64,000 nucleotides of DNA from Strix aluco (GCF_031877795.1 NC_133948.1:9966948-10030947); one strand, 5' to 3'; shown: positions 48,055 through 62,156, numbered from the stretch's first letter. Notes: generated from the letters alone by a model not told the origin. Program-made: numbers and translations.

Positions 48055-51000
48055 CTGGGAAGAATAAAAAACAAGACACTGAATTAAGCTGGGGAAATTA
48101 AGTATTTTAAACATCAAACTTGCATTAAAAATACAAATGTGGAGACATTCCAGTTAACATCCCATATTGGTTACACCAAATCAAGGGCGGGAGGGAGGAA
48201 AGAGAGGGTGAAGAGGGCTGAGAAGGAAATAGGAGTAAACCTCCTAAGTGGAATCAGCAGATCCACTGCAAAACAAATCCTGCTTTAGAACTTCCCATGT
48301 TCTCACACTGCTTAGGGAGTTTTGATACTTTTTTTTTTTAAAAGTGAAGATTAGGAAATAGCATGTTATGTGTGTTTAGTTTCCTTATTCCCAGAAGCAA
48401 TGAAAGAGGGAACTGGAACCTTGTCAAAAGATCTCCTCTATCTTCATCATCAGAGGGAATGCATTAGGACAACTTCTTTCCGTAAGATCTGAAGCTATAC
48501 TGAATCAATGAAAATCCTACATACCCAGAATCTAACATTTTCAAAACATCAAACTTGCAACACATCTGCTAGTGTTACAGGTAACTGTGCAAGTGCACAG
48601 GTAACTTTTCAAACAACAGAATCCAGTTCACATTAGTTGTAAGCAGCGTAAACATGCTCAGTACCACTTACTGTAATTCGTATTTTTGCTAATGAACCAA
48701 CTCTTGCAACCCAAGAAAACAAAGACCCACTTTGACAATTTCTTCCATCCAGTTTAGTGTATGCGGTTGGCAATCTTGCAAAAAGGTGTTACAGAAGTAT
48801 TAGATAGCTGTCATAACACCTGTAGTTCATGCTTGTTTTGCAGTCCAGAATAAAGTTACCTGCTACAGCATTCCAGCAGATGTAAAGCAGGAGAACTGTC
48901 TTACAGTCTGATATATGCAAAAGCACTAGAGCTAACTCACTGAAACTGTCAGTATAGGTGCTAGTCAATGGCCTACTCAAATATCTGTGCTTCAGCATAT
49001 AAACATTTATCAAAGACTTAAGTATATTGCTTACGTATTTCCATCCAAGAGTGGTTTTACAGTTTTCACAATAGATATCTGCTACAGCATGTAAACCTGT
49101 CAGAAGAACTCTCTCCTCTGCTGGACCACAGCCCACATTTACCCTGAAAAAAGAGAAGAAATTACATCAACTGCACTAGAGTGTTTCTTTTCTTACCTGT
49201 TACCCACCTTTTCTCCAGAGGACAAAAAATAGTTTAAAAAAAAGTGCCTAATGCTGCAAAAGTAACTTCCTCTGTTACACTGAGCTGAAGGACAGGAAGG
49301 AAAATGGGGTTTGTTTTTTGTTTCTCAAGTGGCTAGTCTAAACAGCAAACTGTTGGCAATGCCCACTTACTCCCATCAACAAAGACAGGCTAAATATTTA
49401 AACTTTCAGAGAACAGAACACTAAGCAGTAACTGGACACGGCTGCAGTTTTGGGCTTTCCTTCAAAACCAATTTGAGACCTCTATAATGGAAGTCTGTAC
49501 CAGTAAATCAGCACCAACAGCTGAATTTAGAACCAACTCCAAAATAGCAGCAAGGAAAAAGCCTCATAAATATTTCTTTCCTACAGATCAGCAGAGTAAG
49601 CCATGATGAAAAACAGCAATATCAAAACTAAACATCCTGTGAAGTACTGCATCAAGCTTGTTTTTTTCATGAACAACAGTCAATGCAGAAAACATGAGGC
49701 AAGACTAAACCAAGTTTTTAGACAGTTATATATACAAGAACAAAATATTGCCATTTTTGCTGTTGTATTACCATATTCTTACTACTACAATTATACTAGA
49801 AGTCTCAAGCCACCACTGAATGACTATATATAAAAAGAACTTCAAGGATCTGCAATCAAATCCTTTGCAGTTATAGTTCCATTATCCTGGTCTAAAATAG
49901 ACTAAGACACTTAACTGCATTTCTTTTTCCAAAATGCTCCAACACAATAAACTGCTGAAAAATGAAGACAAAAATGCAATCCTGCATATTAGAAACTTAA
50001 AATAAATCCATTAGCAAATTCAAAGAGCCTTATATCATGGCTAGAACGTGCCTAAAATTGCAAATATTAGGCTTGATAAGATCACAGAGACCTTTTGCCT
50101 CTAGCACATTTGCAATATTCAAGGTCATTTAAGATGTACCCAGTTTACTGAAACATTAACCTGTAAATGTATCTAACTATCACACTGGAAAATTCTTCTT
50201 TAGACTACAGCAGAGTTGTCTAAAGCAAATTTACAATCACAATATTTATTTTTTTGACTTCTGGAGTATCTCAGAATGGCAACTCTTACTCAAGACAGTT
50301 ACCATTACGTACACAAAAGGAATTTCACATTAACACCCTCTCCCCCAACTTTCAGCTAGTAGCAGAATTACTTAAAATATAAGATAAACTAATATGTGCA
50401 AAGGAATACTTACGAATCAACTCAGTAGCTCTTTAATAACTATTGCTGGTGAGTAAAGCCAGCATTAAAAAGAACAGGGCAAAGTGCAGCAATATTAATT
50501 CCTACTGTTCTCCACTTATGAAGCATACCAGAAAAATTACACTCTGTAGGTAGTGTGCATAACCATAACAACGTACTTACACAGAATTAAAGAGGTAGGC
50601 TCGTCCCTGGCTTCCCTGGAAGGACTGCATTAAAAAAAAAAAAGTTGCACTTGTTAAAAAACACGAAAACCCCCACCAAACAAAAAAATAGTCCCAAAAT
50701 AGCGTGTTAGTAAGCATATAAACATAATACAGACATAAACTATTTCAGGCAAATTACTTTATACCAATTCTTTATAGGAAATCCTGGTCAGCAAAGCTTT
50801 TACCCACAACTATTTTACCCAGCAACTATTTTAAGTTGTTAAGTATTATTGTTCAAAATAAGGCATCCATAATGCAAACAAAACATACTTTTTCCTACCC
50901 CTCTGCAAGGTATCAATTCTCATTTTCCTAGACATCCTTCATGCTAATTAAAATAATCTGCTTTTAACTCAAAGAGAATTATTTCCATCTCCCCTGTTCT

Positions 51001-54000
51001 CTCCCGCTGCACCCAAAAGATGATTTATTTCAATTTCATTGCATCATTTGATGTAACACCAGTGAAATTCTGGACCAAGCATAAAGCCAGCATACTCTGT
51101 TCGGGAAATGCATCTGATCAGTTTATAAGCTCAGCTTTATTTTAATAAAACTACTGTTATCATCAAATGCCCAAGCACAGCCCTATGCTTTCAAATCTCT
51201 TACATTCCTGATAGATTATGGACAAAAGATGACTGTTAGACTTTCTTAGCTGGATGTAAATTAATGTTTTAGTTCAGAGCAGTAGCACAGTTTTGTAGTA
51301 AAACCCCTAATCAACCACGCTTACTGGGGGTTGGTTTGGCTTGCAGAGCAGTTTCAGTGCCTGTGAACTACATCTTTGTTCCTTCTGTACTGAACTAAAC
51401 CAGAAGCTCTTCTACTATGCACTCTACAAACGTTAATGACGACATAAAGGCCTGAACATTATGTTAGATCAAACATGATCAAACAGCCTTGAGCTACAAA
51501 CATACTGGCAAAACTTGTGAGCAGACTAGACTCAGCCATAGGTAAAACATTCAAAATGTATGTAAGGCACATCACTGCTTTCATCTGTTGATTTGTTCCT
51601 TCTATATTGAATTACTTGATAATTTAGACATAGACATTATTTACCATTCAAACAGGATCACACTGAGATGGATTTTTTCTTTTTTCTCTCTTCCATACTA
51701 AATTCCATTTTAAAAAAGTTCCTAGACTATCTTGAATTTCTTTTTTTCCAGAATTTCCATTCCCTAACATGCTTCAAAACAAAATGAACCATTTTATCCA
51801 TGCTGAGGAGCAAGCACAATCATTTTTAAGAATTCTTGCAGTTCTAGTATTAAAGACCAAAGACCAACTTTTCTGAAACCTACATTAGATCAACATGGAA
51901 GGTTTTTGGAAGGAAAAATCTCACCTGGAACATTTTTGAATGGTTTTAGTAACATGGAACCATAAGGCAGATTGACCCTTCTGCAATTTAGTTATATTTA
52001 GTTATATCATTAGAAGTCACTTGACACCAAAATAGATATTTTTGCCAGTCTAATGATTAGCAACACACCACCAATAACTGTCGTTATCTTAACTACTTAC
52101 TCAGAACAGTTTGCAAAAAAAGATGTAAAAGGGAAATGTATATAAATGAACACTTTTGGACCAACATTAACCACATTATATACTGCAACAAATAATATTA
52201 AAAGAAATTCATGACACTGAGCTACTGCAAAGTAGAAATGATGGCAGTGTAGTTACATACAGCCCTTAGCTACTCATAAAATCTCACCTTAAGATGAGAA
52301 GTTCTACCTAACAGTTCACGGCGTTCATATTTTAGTAACAATTGTTTTAAATGTTTGCCAAAATAATAAATGGAGATTTTTATTGACAGAACATATTTCT
52401 TCACCTATAGCAAAGACAAAATAAAAGGTACTCTCTGTCCATTAGCCAGAACTGCAAGTCTTATTTTTCACAAGGCAAGGAAAAAAAGATAGGCTATGCA
52501 GTACAGTGAAAGCTAAAACTTCAGGTAGGACTGACCCTGAAAGGAGAGACTCAGTTGAGCATAGAGTCTGAACAGCTCTGCCAGGAAGTAATCCTTACCC
52601 CTACCTTTAAAACAGACAGACAAAAAAACCCTCACTAGTACAGTTCTCCTGAGATACTTAAACATGCATCACAAAACTGGCAGAATGGTACAGAACCTAC
52701 AGTCTGTAGTTTCTGTAAAATAAGCAGTGCTCTCCAAATTAAAGCCAGTGTCTCATGATCAAGAACGATGCAGAGAATGTTTACTGCAGTTGAAAACAAA
52801 AACTATTCAGGTATATACGCTCAAAAACTGCCCATTAACAAATGAGTAACTAGCCTAAGCCAAGTACACATGAATTTAGAGACAACTACAGTTGCGCGAC
52901 CCCAAAATTTAAGAAAAAAGCAAAGGAAACATTTTAAGGGTCCTCTTTCCTCTTATTCATTAAGAAGTAAACTAGAACTTCCTTGTTCCATGTACACAAA
53001 ATTACAAAAAAGAACTTTCAAAGCCATGATGACCATTATTTTTAAGCTACTGTAAAAATTCTTAAACTAAAAAAGTTGCAGCCATTTCTCTTTGCTTTAA
53101 AAACTCAATGTTGTGAATCAGAATTCACAAATCCTTTTTCAAACTGCACCAAGAAATACTCTCCTGTTAATCACGTGCTAGTTTCTCTATTTACATGTAA
53201 TTAGACATGCCAATCGCATACAAATTAATGGGGGGAGTTTTTTTGTCTGGTCCTACACAATCACTTCTTAAACTACTTATATGCCATACTTGAAGTTCCC
53301 CAGCTAGCTGGGGAAGAAAAATACTCCAAAACAAATGAATAGTCAGGAGACCTTTTGAACTACATTATGCAATTATTTCTGCCAGGCTTACGTTTAGTCT
53401 TGACTTAATATCACCTAATAAAAGCTCTCCCTTGACCATGCATTTCTCAAAATTAAGTAGAGGCCAGTAGCAGGATGCCAGGAACAGCAGAAAATGAAGC
53501 TCTTCACCTCTCTTCTTTCATAAACTGAAAAAAAATTCTAGCCAAATGAAATACAAGCCGTAGGTTGGAAAGTACTGCTTTAGTTGTCCTTTCTTCCTGA
53601 TGTATTTTTAAAGATGACTTTTCTTTCTTGCAACCTTTGCTTTGTTGCCCTAAATATGCTGTACTGTCCTAGGCTTTTTACCCCTCAGAAATGGCTGTCA
53701 TCATTACCTTCTCATTTTCAGGATTACCAGGGTAGAGTGGAAGGAGACGCAACACAAAACAGAATCTTTTCCTGGGCAGTGGTTTTAGACAGAAAATCTG
53801 TTCACAAACATTCCACTGTGAAAAGCTCCTCCATTCCCACCTTCTCTAGCTTCCTGCTAGCAGAGCTTGGTTGATTCATTTGATACCATCTTTCTTACCT
53901 ACGCACATGTTTAGAGGCTAAATATTGTATTTACATGCCATAGAACAATTGTTTCTTTGCCCAGCTGCGAAAAGTGAGTTCCTCCATGTTTACGTCACTC

Positions 54001-57000
54001 ACAGATAACAGCAACCTGTAGCAACTTGTGTTACTGTGTTCTGGAATACAGAACTTGGGTCTAGACAACTCAGACTTTCCTTTAAAATCAAGTGTCCAAC
54101 GACAACATCGGTATGACACTGAGCACTTTAATAATCTGCAGTCCATCCATGTGGAACTCATACACTGACTTAAGTAAATGCACTGTAAAGATACCAATTT
54201 TTAACATGTGCCCTTCAATTCTTATGAATTTCTTAACTCGTCAGAGCTTGGCAGCCATAGTTTCTTATTCACGTGAATAGGTCAGAAGATATTTTTCCAA
54301 AAACTGTATTCAAACAGCAAAACCCAGTATACATCTGTCACATATACATTCTCTTGACCACAGAATATTGATTAGCATGTAGGGTTCCACCTACTAACAG
54401 GTATAAGAAAGATTTATTATCAGAGCTCTACTTCCTGATGCATCCTATTACTAGAAATGAAAAGAGGACAGTCCATTTCGGCACTTGAACTGCCTGCTAA
54501 GCTTGTAACTTGGCTAGAAACTGAGTATTTTGCATAACCAGAAAAAAATTAATACTGAACAAACATTCGTTTTTACCAGCACTAAGTTTCTCACACTCTG
54601 CACTGTATGAATTAGTTATACTGATACGAATTTTAAGAGACTGACAGGTTAAACGCCTTGTGTGTCAACTCCCCAAAGGAAATGAAAAAGAATATTTTAA
54701 ATGGCAGTGTCAAGGACTAACAGGCATAACTGTTCAAACCAGTCTCCAGAAAAACTTCTTCTACAGAACAAACACCACCTATGCAAACACAAACTTTTAC
54801 TTTGCAAGATTTGTTCTGTGCTTCCAAGATTGCTAGCACTATACATAAATCATAACTAAAACAGAATATTGTACTGAGTCTTAAATATATGCCTTACCCA
54901 GTAGAGAGGAATTAGAAGATAGTGGTAAATGTGATCAACTCTCATCAATAATGACTCACATCAAAACCAGGATTTTTACTTAGAGGCTGGACAATTTATT
55001 CACAGTTAAAACAGTTTTAAGTCTGCCTTCTCATGATCCTCAATTAATAATATTGTATTCATTTATGAGTTAAATTTTCCCCTAGAAAATTCACATATTT
55101 GACTAGCCGTCCATTCCTACAGGAAGATCTACAAGATCCAAAATTTTTTCTTGTTTCAGCACAGTTGTATCTAGAATGTCTGATAGCGTAAGCAAAACTG
55201 TTCAATTGCGCTTAGGAACTTTACTAAGGTCAACTGAGAGAATAGTTTGGTATTATGATCTTTTCAAGTCATCTGACAGACCTCAGTCATCAACACATTT
55301 TGTAGTAAAGAAACTTTATAGATGTTTCACTTACACACTAGTACATACCTGCAGAATTAGGTATGATCTATGCTTCTAAGTTAAACCTGTCATTACCTCT
55401 AACCCCAGGATTAGCTGGTTTACCCAGGAGAAAAGGAAGTATCAGTTAAGCAGAACATGTATTTACTGCCCTAAGGCAAACCTAAGGGCATGGGTGGGGG
55501 AAGGGAAGCTACAAAAAAGCTTATGTAATTAATTATTCCCCACAGATGGGATTAGATTGCATGGCTAGAGATCATGCTCCACAGAAAACATCCAGAGAAA
55601 GTGCCACCTTAGCACGTATTAAAGTTGCGGCAGGCATTATTATAAGCAAGTCAGAATGCCATTAACAGTAGCTTTCTTAAGCACAGCTTGCAAGCTACTC
55701 GTAACACAAAAAAATCATTTTAAAGAATGGAAATGAAAGAAGTCCATAAGTGGTTTTTTGTTTCATTTTATTGAGTTTCCTTTCATTTGCCAGAGTTCAC
55801 TTTACAAGCTAAGATAGATCAACCTGAATTAGTATTGTGAACCAATATGCAATTCAAATAAATATTACTAATTCAGAAGACAGTATTCTTAGGGGCAGTA
55901 TTGTTAAGTAAACCAGAAACACATACAGGTGCTCTGATGACTGAAATGACTTCTCAGTAAGATGCATCAGAGACTGTAAGGATATCCTGTCACTTCAAGA
56001 TTTGCAAAATTAATTTAGAAAATTTAATTCAACATAAGCTACCGACAAAAAAAAATTATCAGGGAAAACCAAGATTTGTTCCATTTGATATTTCTCTCAG
56101 ATCCAACTCCTCAATACTCCAGAGAACGAGAGATAATGCTGCTCAGCTACTTACTAGGCAAATTCTAGATGACTCCATGATAAGTATTTAAAAAAATTTT
56201 TCAAAGTATATTTTTATTCAATTATTTACTGATTTTAATAAAGCAAGTTATAAAGTTCAGTATGTAACGAATAACCTTAAAAAATTCCACCCCAAAAAAC
56301 TGCATGCCTGCAGATTTGGCAAATGATATTTCCTGAAGTGAAGACTTTGTCAGGCAGGACAGTTATACAGCATCTTGAATGTATTTCAGAAATAATTATG
56401 TCAAAACACCCGTAGAGTAGAACACTTCCCTTGCACATTTTCCAGCTCCTTTAAGCCTTTAAATCTATTCTTGGATGTTTTCCAAAGATTGCTTCTCTTC
56501 CAAAAACTAGATTGTTCCCCCAAGAGGAAAAAAAACAGAACCCAAAAAACTAGAAGCCTCTTAAGAGAAAAAAATTATCACCAGAATATTTATGAAATTA
56601 GGCCCATTCTCAACTTTTTCAGCAGGGAACAAAAATGGCCTTCAAGCATACAACAGGCCCAAGTATCTTTCCAAGTACTTCTTATAGCATAAGCAAAGGG
56701 GGATTACCAAACTGAATCAAGCTAAGAACAGCATTTTTTACTTAAAGACAACAAGCACTTGAAAAAATTCCTCTTGAACTCATCAGTTAAACAGTGGAGG
56801 ACAAAAACACGGATTGCTAAGCAAGGCTTAAAATGCTTTGGCATCTATTTAAGCTGAAGACTTTTCCTTCTCATCGATAATATAATAGCAGACATACCAA
56901 ATGCCTTGGAGAACCAAATTTAGTCACCAAGACTGTTCTTTTACCCATAAGGTGAAAGGATTTCCCAGTGAAGTCAATGACAGTTACATATATATACCTT

Positions 57001-60000
57001 TATGCAGAACTTGTTCTTGAAAATATTGACACATCTAGTCTTGTCTGTGACTTCATATGACTTTTTCCCCCTCTGGTCAGAAATGCTTTGCAATGAACGA
57101 GACAGAAGAAAGTGACAGTATTTATACAGGCATCTATACAAAATAATTCAGATTTTCCTCCATCCCCAGCATTAAGGCACGTTGTAAGACAATTCAACAG
57201 TCTTTCAAGCAGGTCTGCCTTGAGTAACAAAGCATTATGCTTCGCAATATATCCACTAGGTTCCAAGATTTCTATTAGGTACTTGTATTTCTTTGTAATT
57301 TGTTGGACTGTGCCTGAATTTCTAAACAATTACTGGAACTTAGTGGGTACAAGCCATTGTCAAGTGCTTTGGAACTTATGCTCTTCAAGTAAAACTTGTC
57401 TCCTATAAAATTAAATAGCGCTAATAATCTCTGCACATTTTCTACCATTTACAAACAAATCCAAAGAAAGCTCTTTCAGTTAAGCCTTTCACAAAACTTA
57501 TTTTAGAATCACTTTAAGAGCAACGTAGATATAACTTTTTTCACAGGCCACACAAGTGGCAACTTCCCCCAGTTTTCAAATTGTCTTGTAGAGGTTTTCC
57601 CTCAAACAATTTTTTAAATTGTTGGTATTTTTTGAATTATTACCATATACTGTTAGGTTGGTTTTTGTGCGCTATTTGAACATTTTAAATCCAACAAATG
57701 CCTCCTATGGCACCAATTTTTTGTCTTGCTCTTTATTAAAGCCTGTGATTACTTGCTGATAGAGGTTAATTCTCTTCTGTGCCTGTAGTCATAGTAGGAT
57801 ATGATTCTAAAAATATCCCTTTGATTCTTTAAAGAAAAAAAAGAAGCTGCAGGTTCTCCCCCTGTCCTCTGTCCCCCAGTGCAGTGAAGACTGGTATACT
57901 CCCAATAGTATTTTTTTTTAGATGTTTAACATTCACTTTGTAGTCTTTGCCAAAGAAACAGAAAATCCTGCACTCGCAGACTTGTTAGACACTACTGATT
58001 TGCACCGTTAAGATCTACCTAACACCACTTCAAAGTCACACTTATTTCAATTAAGTCATCTACAGTTTGTTAGTTCTCTTATTATGTATCCTTCAAATCA
58101 GTGTTTTCCCCAAGATGATTGGCATTATAAATTATTAAGGCAACTGTTCATTAATGTGTGCATGTGTTCAGCTGTACAGACTAATGTTTGTCAACATGTC
58201 TACTGCTGATGACCTCCTAGTTTGGGACTTGTTTTCTATGGACCTTCTTCCCATTCCTCCCCTTTTCCCCAAGTTCCTCTCTAGACACAGAAAACATAAG
58301 GTTATAGAGTCAAAATATCTAGAAATATACACTCTAATCACCAACATCCAAGTTGATTTCAACACTAGGCAACACATTGAGTCCTTTCATAGCTGCAGAG
58401 AAAACTAAAGCTGCAGACAACAATGAATTCACTTGTGCAGGTAGCACATTTTTATACTCTTATTAGTCTGCATTCTTACTTCTAAGCCATTGCCAAGACT
58501 CTCAGTTGCCATTTTATCACCAGCAAGGGCATAAGGAAAAAAAAAAAGAGCCTGATGATTAATTCTAAGGCAAGAAAGAGATCCTGCTGCTCAAACAGAA
58601 CAGAAATAAAATGAAAAGGTGATTCGTGTACACTGCCATCCTTGTCAGACAAGTGGCATCAACAGTTCTCAAAAGCAGAACTGCAAATCTGTATTGAAGT
58701 CTAGTATTCCGAGGACCAGAATCAAAACGATGATTGACAGAAATATGCAGCACTCTACTTTTCCATGACAGACCAACATTTAAGAGAAACACCACTCATT
58801 TCATAGCACAGCTTATCTTTTCATCTTGGAGTTGATAACATTATAGCGTCAGGCATAACAACTGCTTATACCTCAAAGCACATTAGAAAGCTAGTTGTAG
58901 CTGCTTTAAATTAAGAGTGCACCATGTATTCAGGCTCTTTTCCCCAACCACACAGAAGGCAGCAGCGGCAACCACCATGTACCCAGGAAAGGTGGTGGAC
59001 AACGACACCCACATGAAGCAGTTACAGTTAGGTATCAAATACTGTTTGCCTTTATCTGCTGAAGAGTATTTGTGGCACTAAGGTTCTGGAGTGAGATTGT
59101 AGAGTAAGCATTTGGAAGAAAAAGTGAGACAATCTTGAACAAAAATTGTATTTAATAAGTGTTACACAGAGCTTAAGCAAGGTGGGGGTGGAGGCAATGT
59201 GGTTGAGTAGTCCCCTTCTCTGCTCCATCAATAAATCCCAAACAGCACAGGAACTGCCCTGTTCTTAGTTAACCTCAGATGGTATAGAATCAACTTGCTA
59301 CCCTCAGGTTAAGTATTTTTGCAGCAGCTGGATAGATATAGTAACTAGGATTCTATATATTGTTAGTATAAGTAAAAAACCCACCTCTCTGACTTAAGTT
59401 CATTGCACATAACATGCATCAATGAAAGCACTTTAAGAGAACTTCAGAAAAAAGATTAATATAAAACACCAGTTCTGAGGTACACTCATCTGTTAGTCCT
59501 TTTACAGTTCTGTCTACAAGTGTTGTCCAGGATATTTCTTCAGTTATTTTCCATGTTAACCTGTGTTTTCATTTAAACCAAATCAAATCTTATTTCCTCC
59601 CAGCACTTTCCCTGCCACCCCCCAGGACAGCACTAATTTTTAATGATCCAAGTGTGTCTATTGCTTTGCAGTTGTTTCCATCAGAAGAACTTCTCCAATG
59701 TTGGAATATATACAAGTTAAGCTTAAAGAAGGGTGAGTTTTTTTAAAGCTATGTTCCAAATACAAGTACAATAGATGAGAAATGTTCTTTTTATTTTACA
59801 AACATACAAAAAGATACACCTCAGATTTAAATATATTTCTCATTATCACACAGACTTAAACAATAAAATACCATCAATAAATCTTAAGTTGACAGAATAT
59901 GGATCAACTGTCAAATAAACACATGGTCAACCTGAAAGTACAGAAACTTTTGTAAGGTGTCTTCACTGAAAATTATGGAAGCCAAAAATAAAGCAGAAGC

Positions 60001-61990
60001 CATATCTAACACCCTTCCCAACACCATCAGAAACAACTTAGAAATAAGTATTTGCATTTACTAGATTAGAGTTCTCCATGTTCTTTGAATTGAACATGTT
60101 TTTTTAATGTTTGAAATTATTTATGAAGCTGTAATATGAACATGCAATTTGCTTAAGAACTTATTTAAAATACTCTGTTGACCAAAATTCCCGAGACCTT
60201 GGAGAACAGCCAGCTCATGTGGTAACTGTGCCAGTTTAGTTGACATGCAACATCTAAGTCCACTAAAAGAAGAACTTCCTATTAAGTATGTGTGCTTGGA
60301 CTACATTGTCTCAATGAATCTATACATCTCAAGAGACAAGAGCTAGCAAAGTTTCATTCTTCCTGTAGGCATCTACAACCTGAAGTTCAGGAAAGATTAA
60401 CCCCTCCCACTAGTTTTTGGCCCAGAACATGTAGTGAATAATGAAGCTATGATTGCTTGTAATTTAGAAACCAGTGTTTCCAAAAAGACCCCTTATATTC
60501 AAATTCTGAAGTCAACATGGCAACAAATGAAATTCAAATGCATTCACATTACTATTTGAATAACTCTCCTGTTTTTGCTGACCTTAAAACAAAGTAAGAT
60601 TAGTCACTATAATGAAAGTGAGGAACATTTTTCACCTTGATACAAGTAAAACAAGTCCTCCCTCTTAATTTCTTCACATCATTCTATATATGTAGGTAGC
60701 TCACTGTTTCACATTTCGTATGTCACATTTGCAGTTCCATGCCTCAATACATGTACTAAGCTGCAGAAAGAATTTTTTATGGGGAGAGACTAAAAGCAGA
60801 GCAGAAGCAAGCAAGCAATAAGCAACACTTCCAAGAACCATCCCCAATTTTACTATTTGAACCAGAAAGTTGTCTTGAGATCTAAACAAAGATCAAAGAT
60901 CAGTAACAAGAAAAATGGCATGGGGAAAACCCCATTATTTCCTGATAACCCTCTAAGGGATAAGCAAGCAGGTATACTCCCTCCTCACCCAAAGAAAATC
61001 TCAATTCAGAAGTAGCAGCATTCTCACACCCTCCCCACCATCTCTTCAGCGCTGCTGAAGATACAAACAGGCAGAAGCAACAGAAAATTAGTTATAAAGG
61101 GTTTGACACTAAGCATTTTATTTGACAAAACAGTTATATAGAAAGCAATTTGTATTAAGAGGTCTGAAAGGTAACTGAAGTGTTTTCTCCAGGACACCAT
61201 TAAGAGCAAATTCATCAGGAGCTTATTTGAAGCAAAGAATGAAACAGTCTGGCAAGTATTTATCCCAAACTTCAAGTTTTTCTATGTATTACATCAAAAA
61301 TCTTGGTTTCTTCCAGAAACAGGTAAGGATGGGCCTAGCCTTTTTCAAGGATCCACACATCCTCTAAGCTTAAGTTTAGACAGTCCAACTATTTTGAACA
61401 TCTGTGGCTAATCATATTCCTTAGGAACTGGATTACAGCAGAAGTAAATGTGTTTACAGATTCCATAATAGAAGTGGAACATTCTGGAAACAGACAGTTT
61501 TGTGACCTTCAGAGTCAAAAATCTTTATCGGAAATAAACATAACCAGAATAATTTCCCTACCCAGAGATCCATGTTTTCTTCTGACATTCCTTAGCAGAC
61601 TTCAGATATGACAGCTCACAAATAGTACCTACCTGACAGTAGACAGAGGTTGTCAATATGTGGAATACATTAGATCAGCCTTTATGTCACATTGAAAAGT
61701 TTCCAGAATATATCCAGTCCTCAGTACACAACATGTATGACCCAAGAGTGAACCCAGGGAAGATGCTCTGAAGTATGCATCAATTTGCATCCCTTATCTA
61801 CTGGGAGCAGTGATACAGTGATAACCATTTTGGTTAAGAAATAATTCATGAGGTCTCTAAACAAACCACTTGCCTTGGAGATCAATTCATCATGATTGGC
61901 TAGATGGGCTCTGCAGTGGATACAGCTGTAGGTTCGATGACAGTTTGGCAGGTAAGCCTGGAACGTTTTTGATTTTGTCATTTTTACCAT
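47965..61990 (-). CDS. YPEL1: YPEL1 (Yippee-like 1), complete 119-residue coding sequence in four exons
   Basis: Exons 61990-61874, 50624-50581, 49143-49035 and 48054-47965 join to exactly 120 codons including TGA. The product is a Yippee-domain protein: Cys23/Cys26 (CIHC) and Cys79/Cys82 (CENC) separated by 52 residues form the C-X2-C-X52-C-X2-C zinc site, with the near-invariant [19 protein letters not shown] block between. Known family role: small conserved nuclear/centrosome and spindle-associated proteins; YPEL1 is linked to epithelial-like morphology of fibroblasts. YPEL1 rather than YPEL2-4 is favoured by the N-terminal [20 protein letters not shown], the C-terminal NGWE (paralogues end in D as I recall), and position beside PPIL2. 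The start ATG is preceded by an open but ATG-less leader with an in-frame TGA further up, so no N-terminal extension is needed. The first coding intron uses a GC donor. Confidence 0.97.
48055..49034 (-). other. YPEL1: YPEL1 intron (980 bp)
   Basis: GT-AG intron between coding exons 3 and 4. Includes a purine-rich stretch near 48180-48230 and a T10 run near 48330. Nothing else seen. Confidence 0.93.
49035..49143 (-). CDS. YPEL1: YPEL1 coding exon 3 with second zinc-binding CxxC
   Basis: 109 nt. The first base completes Val54; the exon then encodes [20 protein letters not shown] and [16 protein letters not shown] (residues 55-90). Cys79 and Cys82 complete the zinc site. Acceptor TTTTCAG, donor GTAAGC. 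Confidence 0.97.
49144..50580 (-). other. YPEL1: YPEL1 intron (1.4 kb)
   Basis: GT-AG intron between coding exons 2 and 3. A/T-rich unique sequence with no feature recognised. Confidence 0.93.
50581..50624 (-). CDS. YPEL1: YPEL1 coding exon 2 (44 nt microexon-like)
   Basis: A very short exon encoding [14 protein letters not shown] plus two bases of Val. It follows a long T tract acceptor (twelve T, then AATGCAG) and precedes donor GTAAGT. It was placed by matching the conserved family sequence, and the frame and both splice sites agree. Confidence 0.97.
50625..61873 (-). other. YPEL1: YPEL1 large intron (11.2 kb), GC-AG type
   Basis: The donor is AAG|GCAAGT and the acceptor follows a T12 tract and AATGCAG. 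The body is strongly A/T-rich and almost free of recognisable interspersed repeats. The one patch that stands out is a GC-richer, exon-like segment at about 58956-59031 on the + strand (see findings). Near-duplicated units (tagttatatt, tagttatatc) occur at about 51990. No RNA gene found. Confidence 0.9.
61874..61990 (-). CDS. YPEL1: YPEL1 coding exon 1 (residues 1-39)
   Basis: Starts at ATG 61990-61988 and ends in ...HDELISK. It contains the first zinc-binding pair CIHC (residues 23-26). The exon ends AAG followed by GCAAGT, a GC-type splice donor. No GT donor joins in frame: reading through gives an unrelated ASGLFRD sequence, whereas splicing to 50624 restores ISK-SFQGS. Confidence 0.97.
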
Positions 61991-62156
61991 CTCTGCTGGT
62001 GGCTCCTCACTCAGCTCAGGGCTGGCACTTGAAGAATTACAACTTTGCTGAACTCGCTGACAAAAGAAACACTGGAATATGCAAGCAAAAGCCGTTGTTG
62101 TTCTGGAGTGTGTGTGGCACTTTCCACACAAGTGACAGAAGAGAAACAGTCACAAC
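61991..62156 (-). other. YPEL1: YPEL1 5'UTR part of first coding exon
   Basis: A good acceptor (ctcttttcacttacag) places the 5' end of this exon at 62156, leaving 166 bases of leader. The leader is open in the YPEL1 frame back to an in-frame TGA close to the exon start and has no in-frame ATG. A TTG-initiated cysteine-rich extension (62131) is therefore unlikely to be used. Upstream leader exons and the promoter must lie beyond the window. Confidence 0.7.

Noticed and set aside
57000..57329. 109-codon minus-strand frame inside the YPEL1 large intron
   Set aside because: Begins at TTG, has no known motif, and frames of this length are expected several times by chance here.
61991..62131. N-terminal extension of YPEL1 with cysteine-rich CGKCHTHSR... 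sequence in frame
   Set aside because: It would have to start at TTG, an in-frame TGA lies just upstream, and the family's 119-residue length is exactly met from the ATG at 61990.
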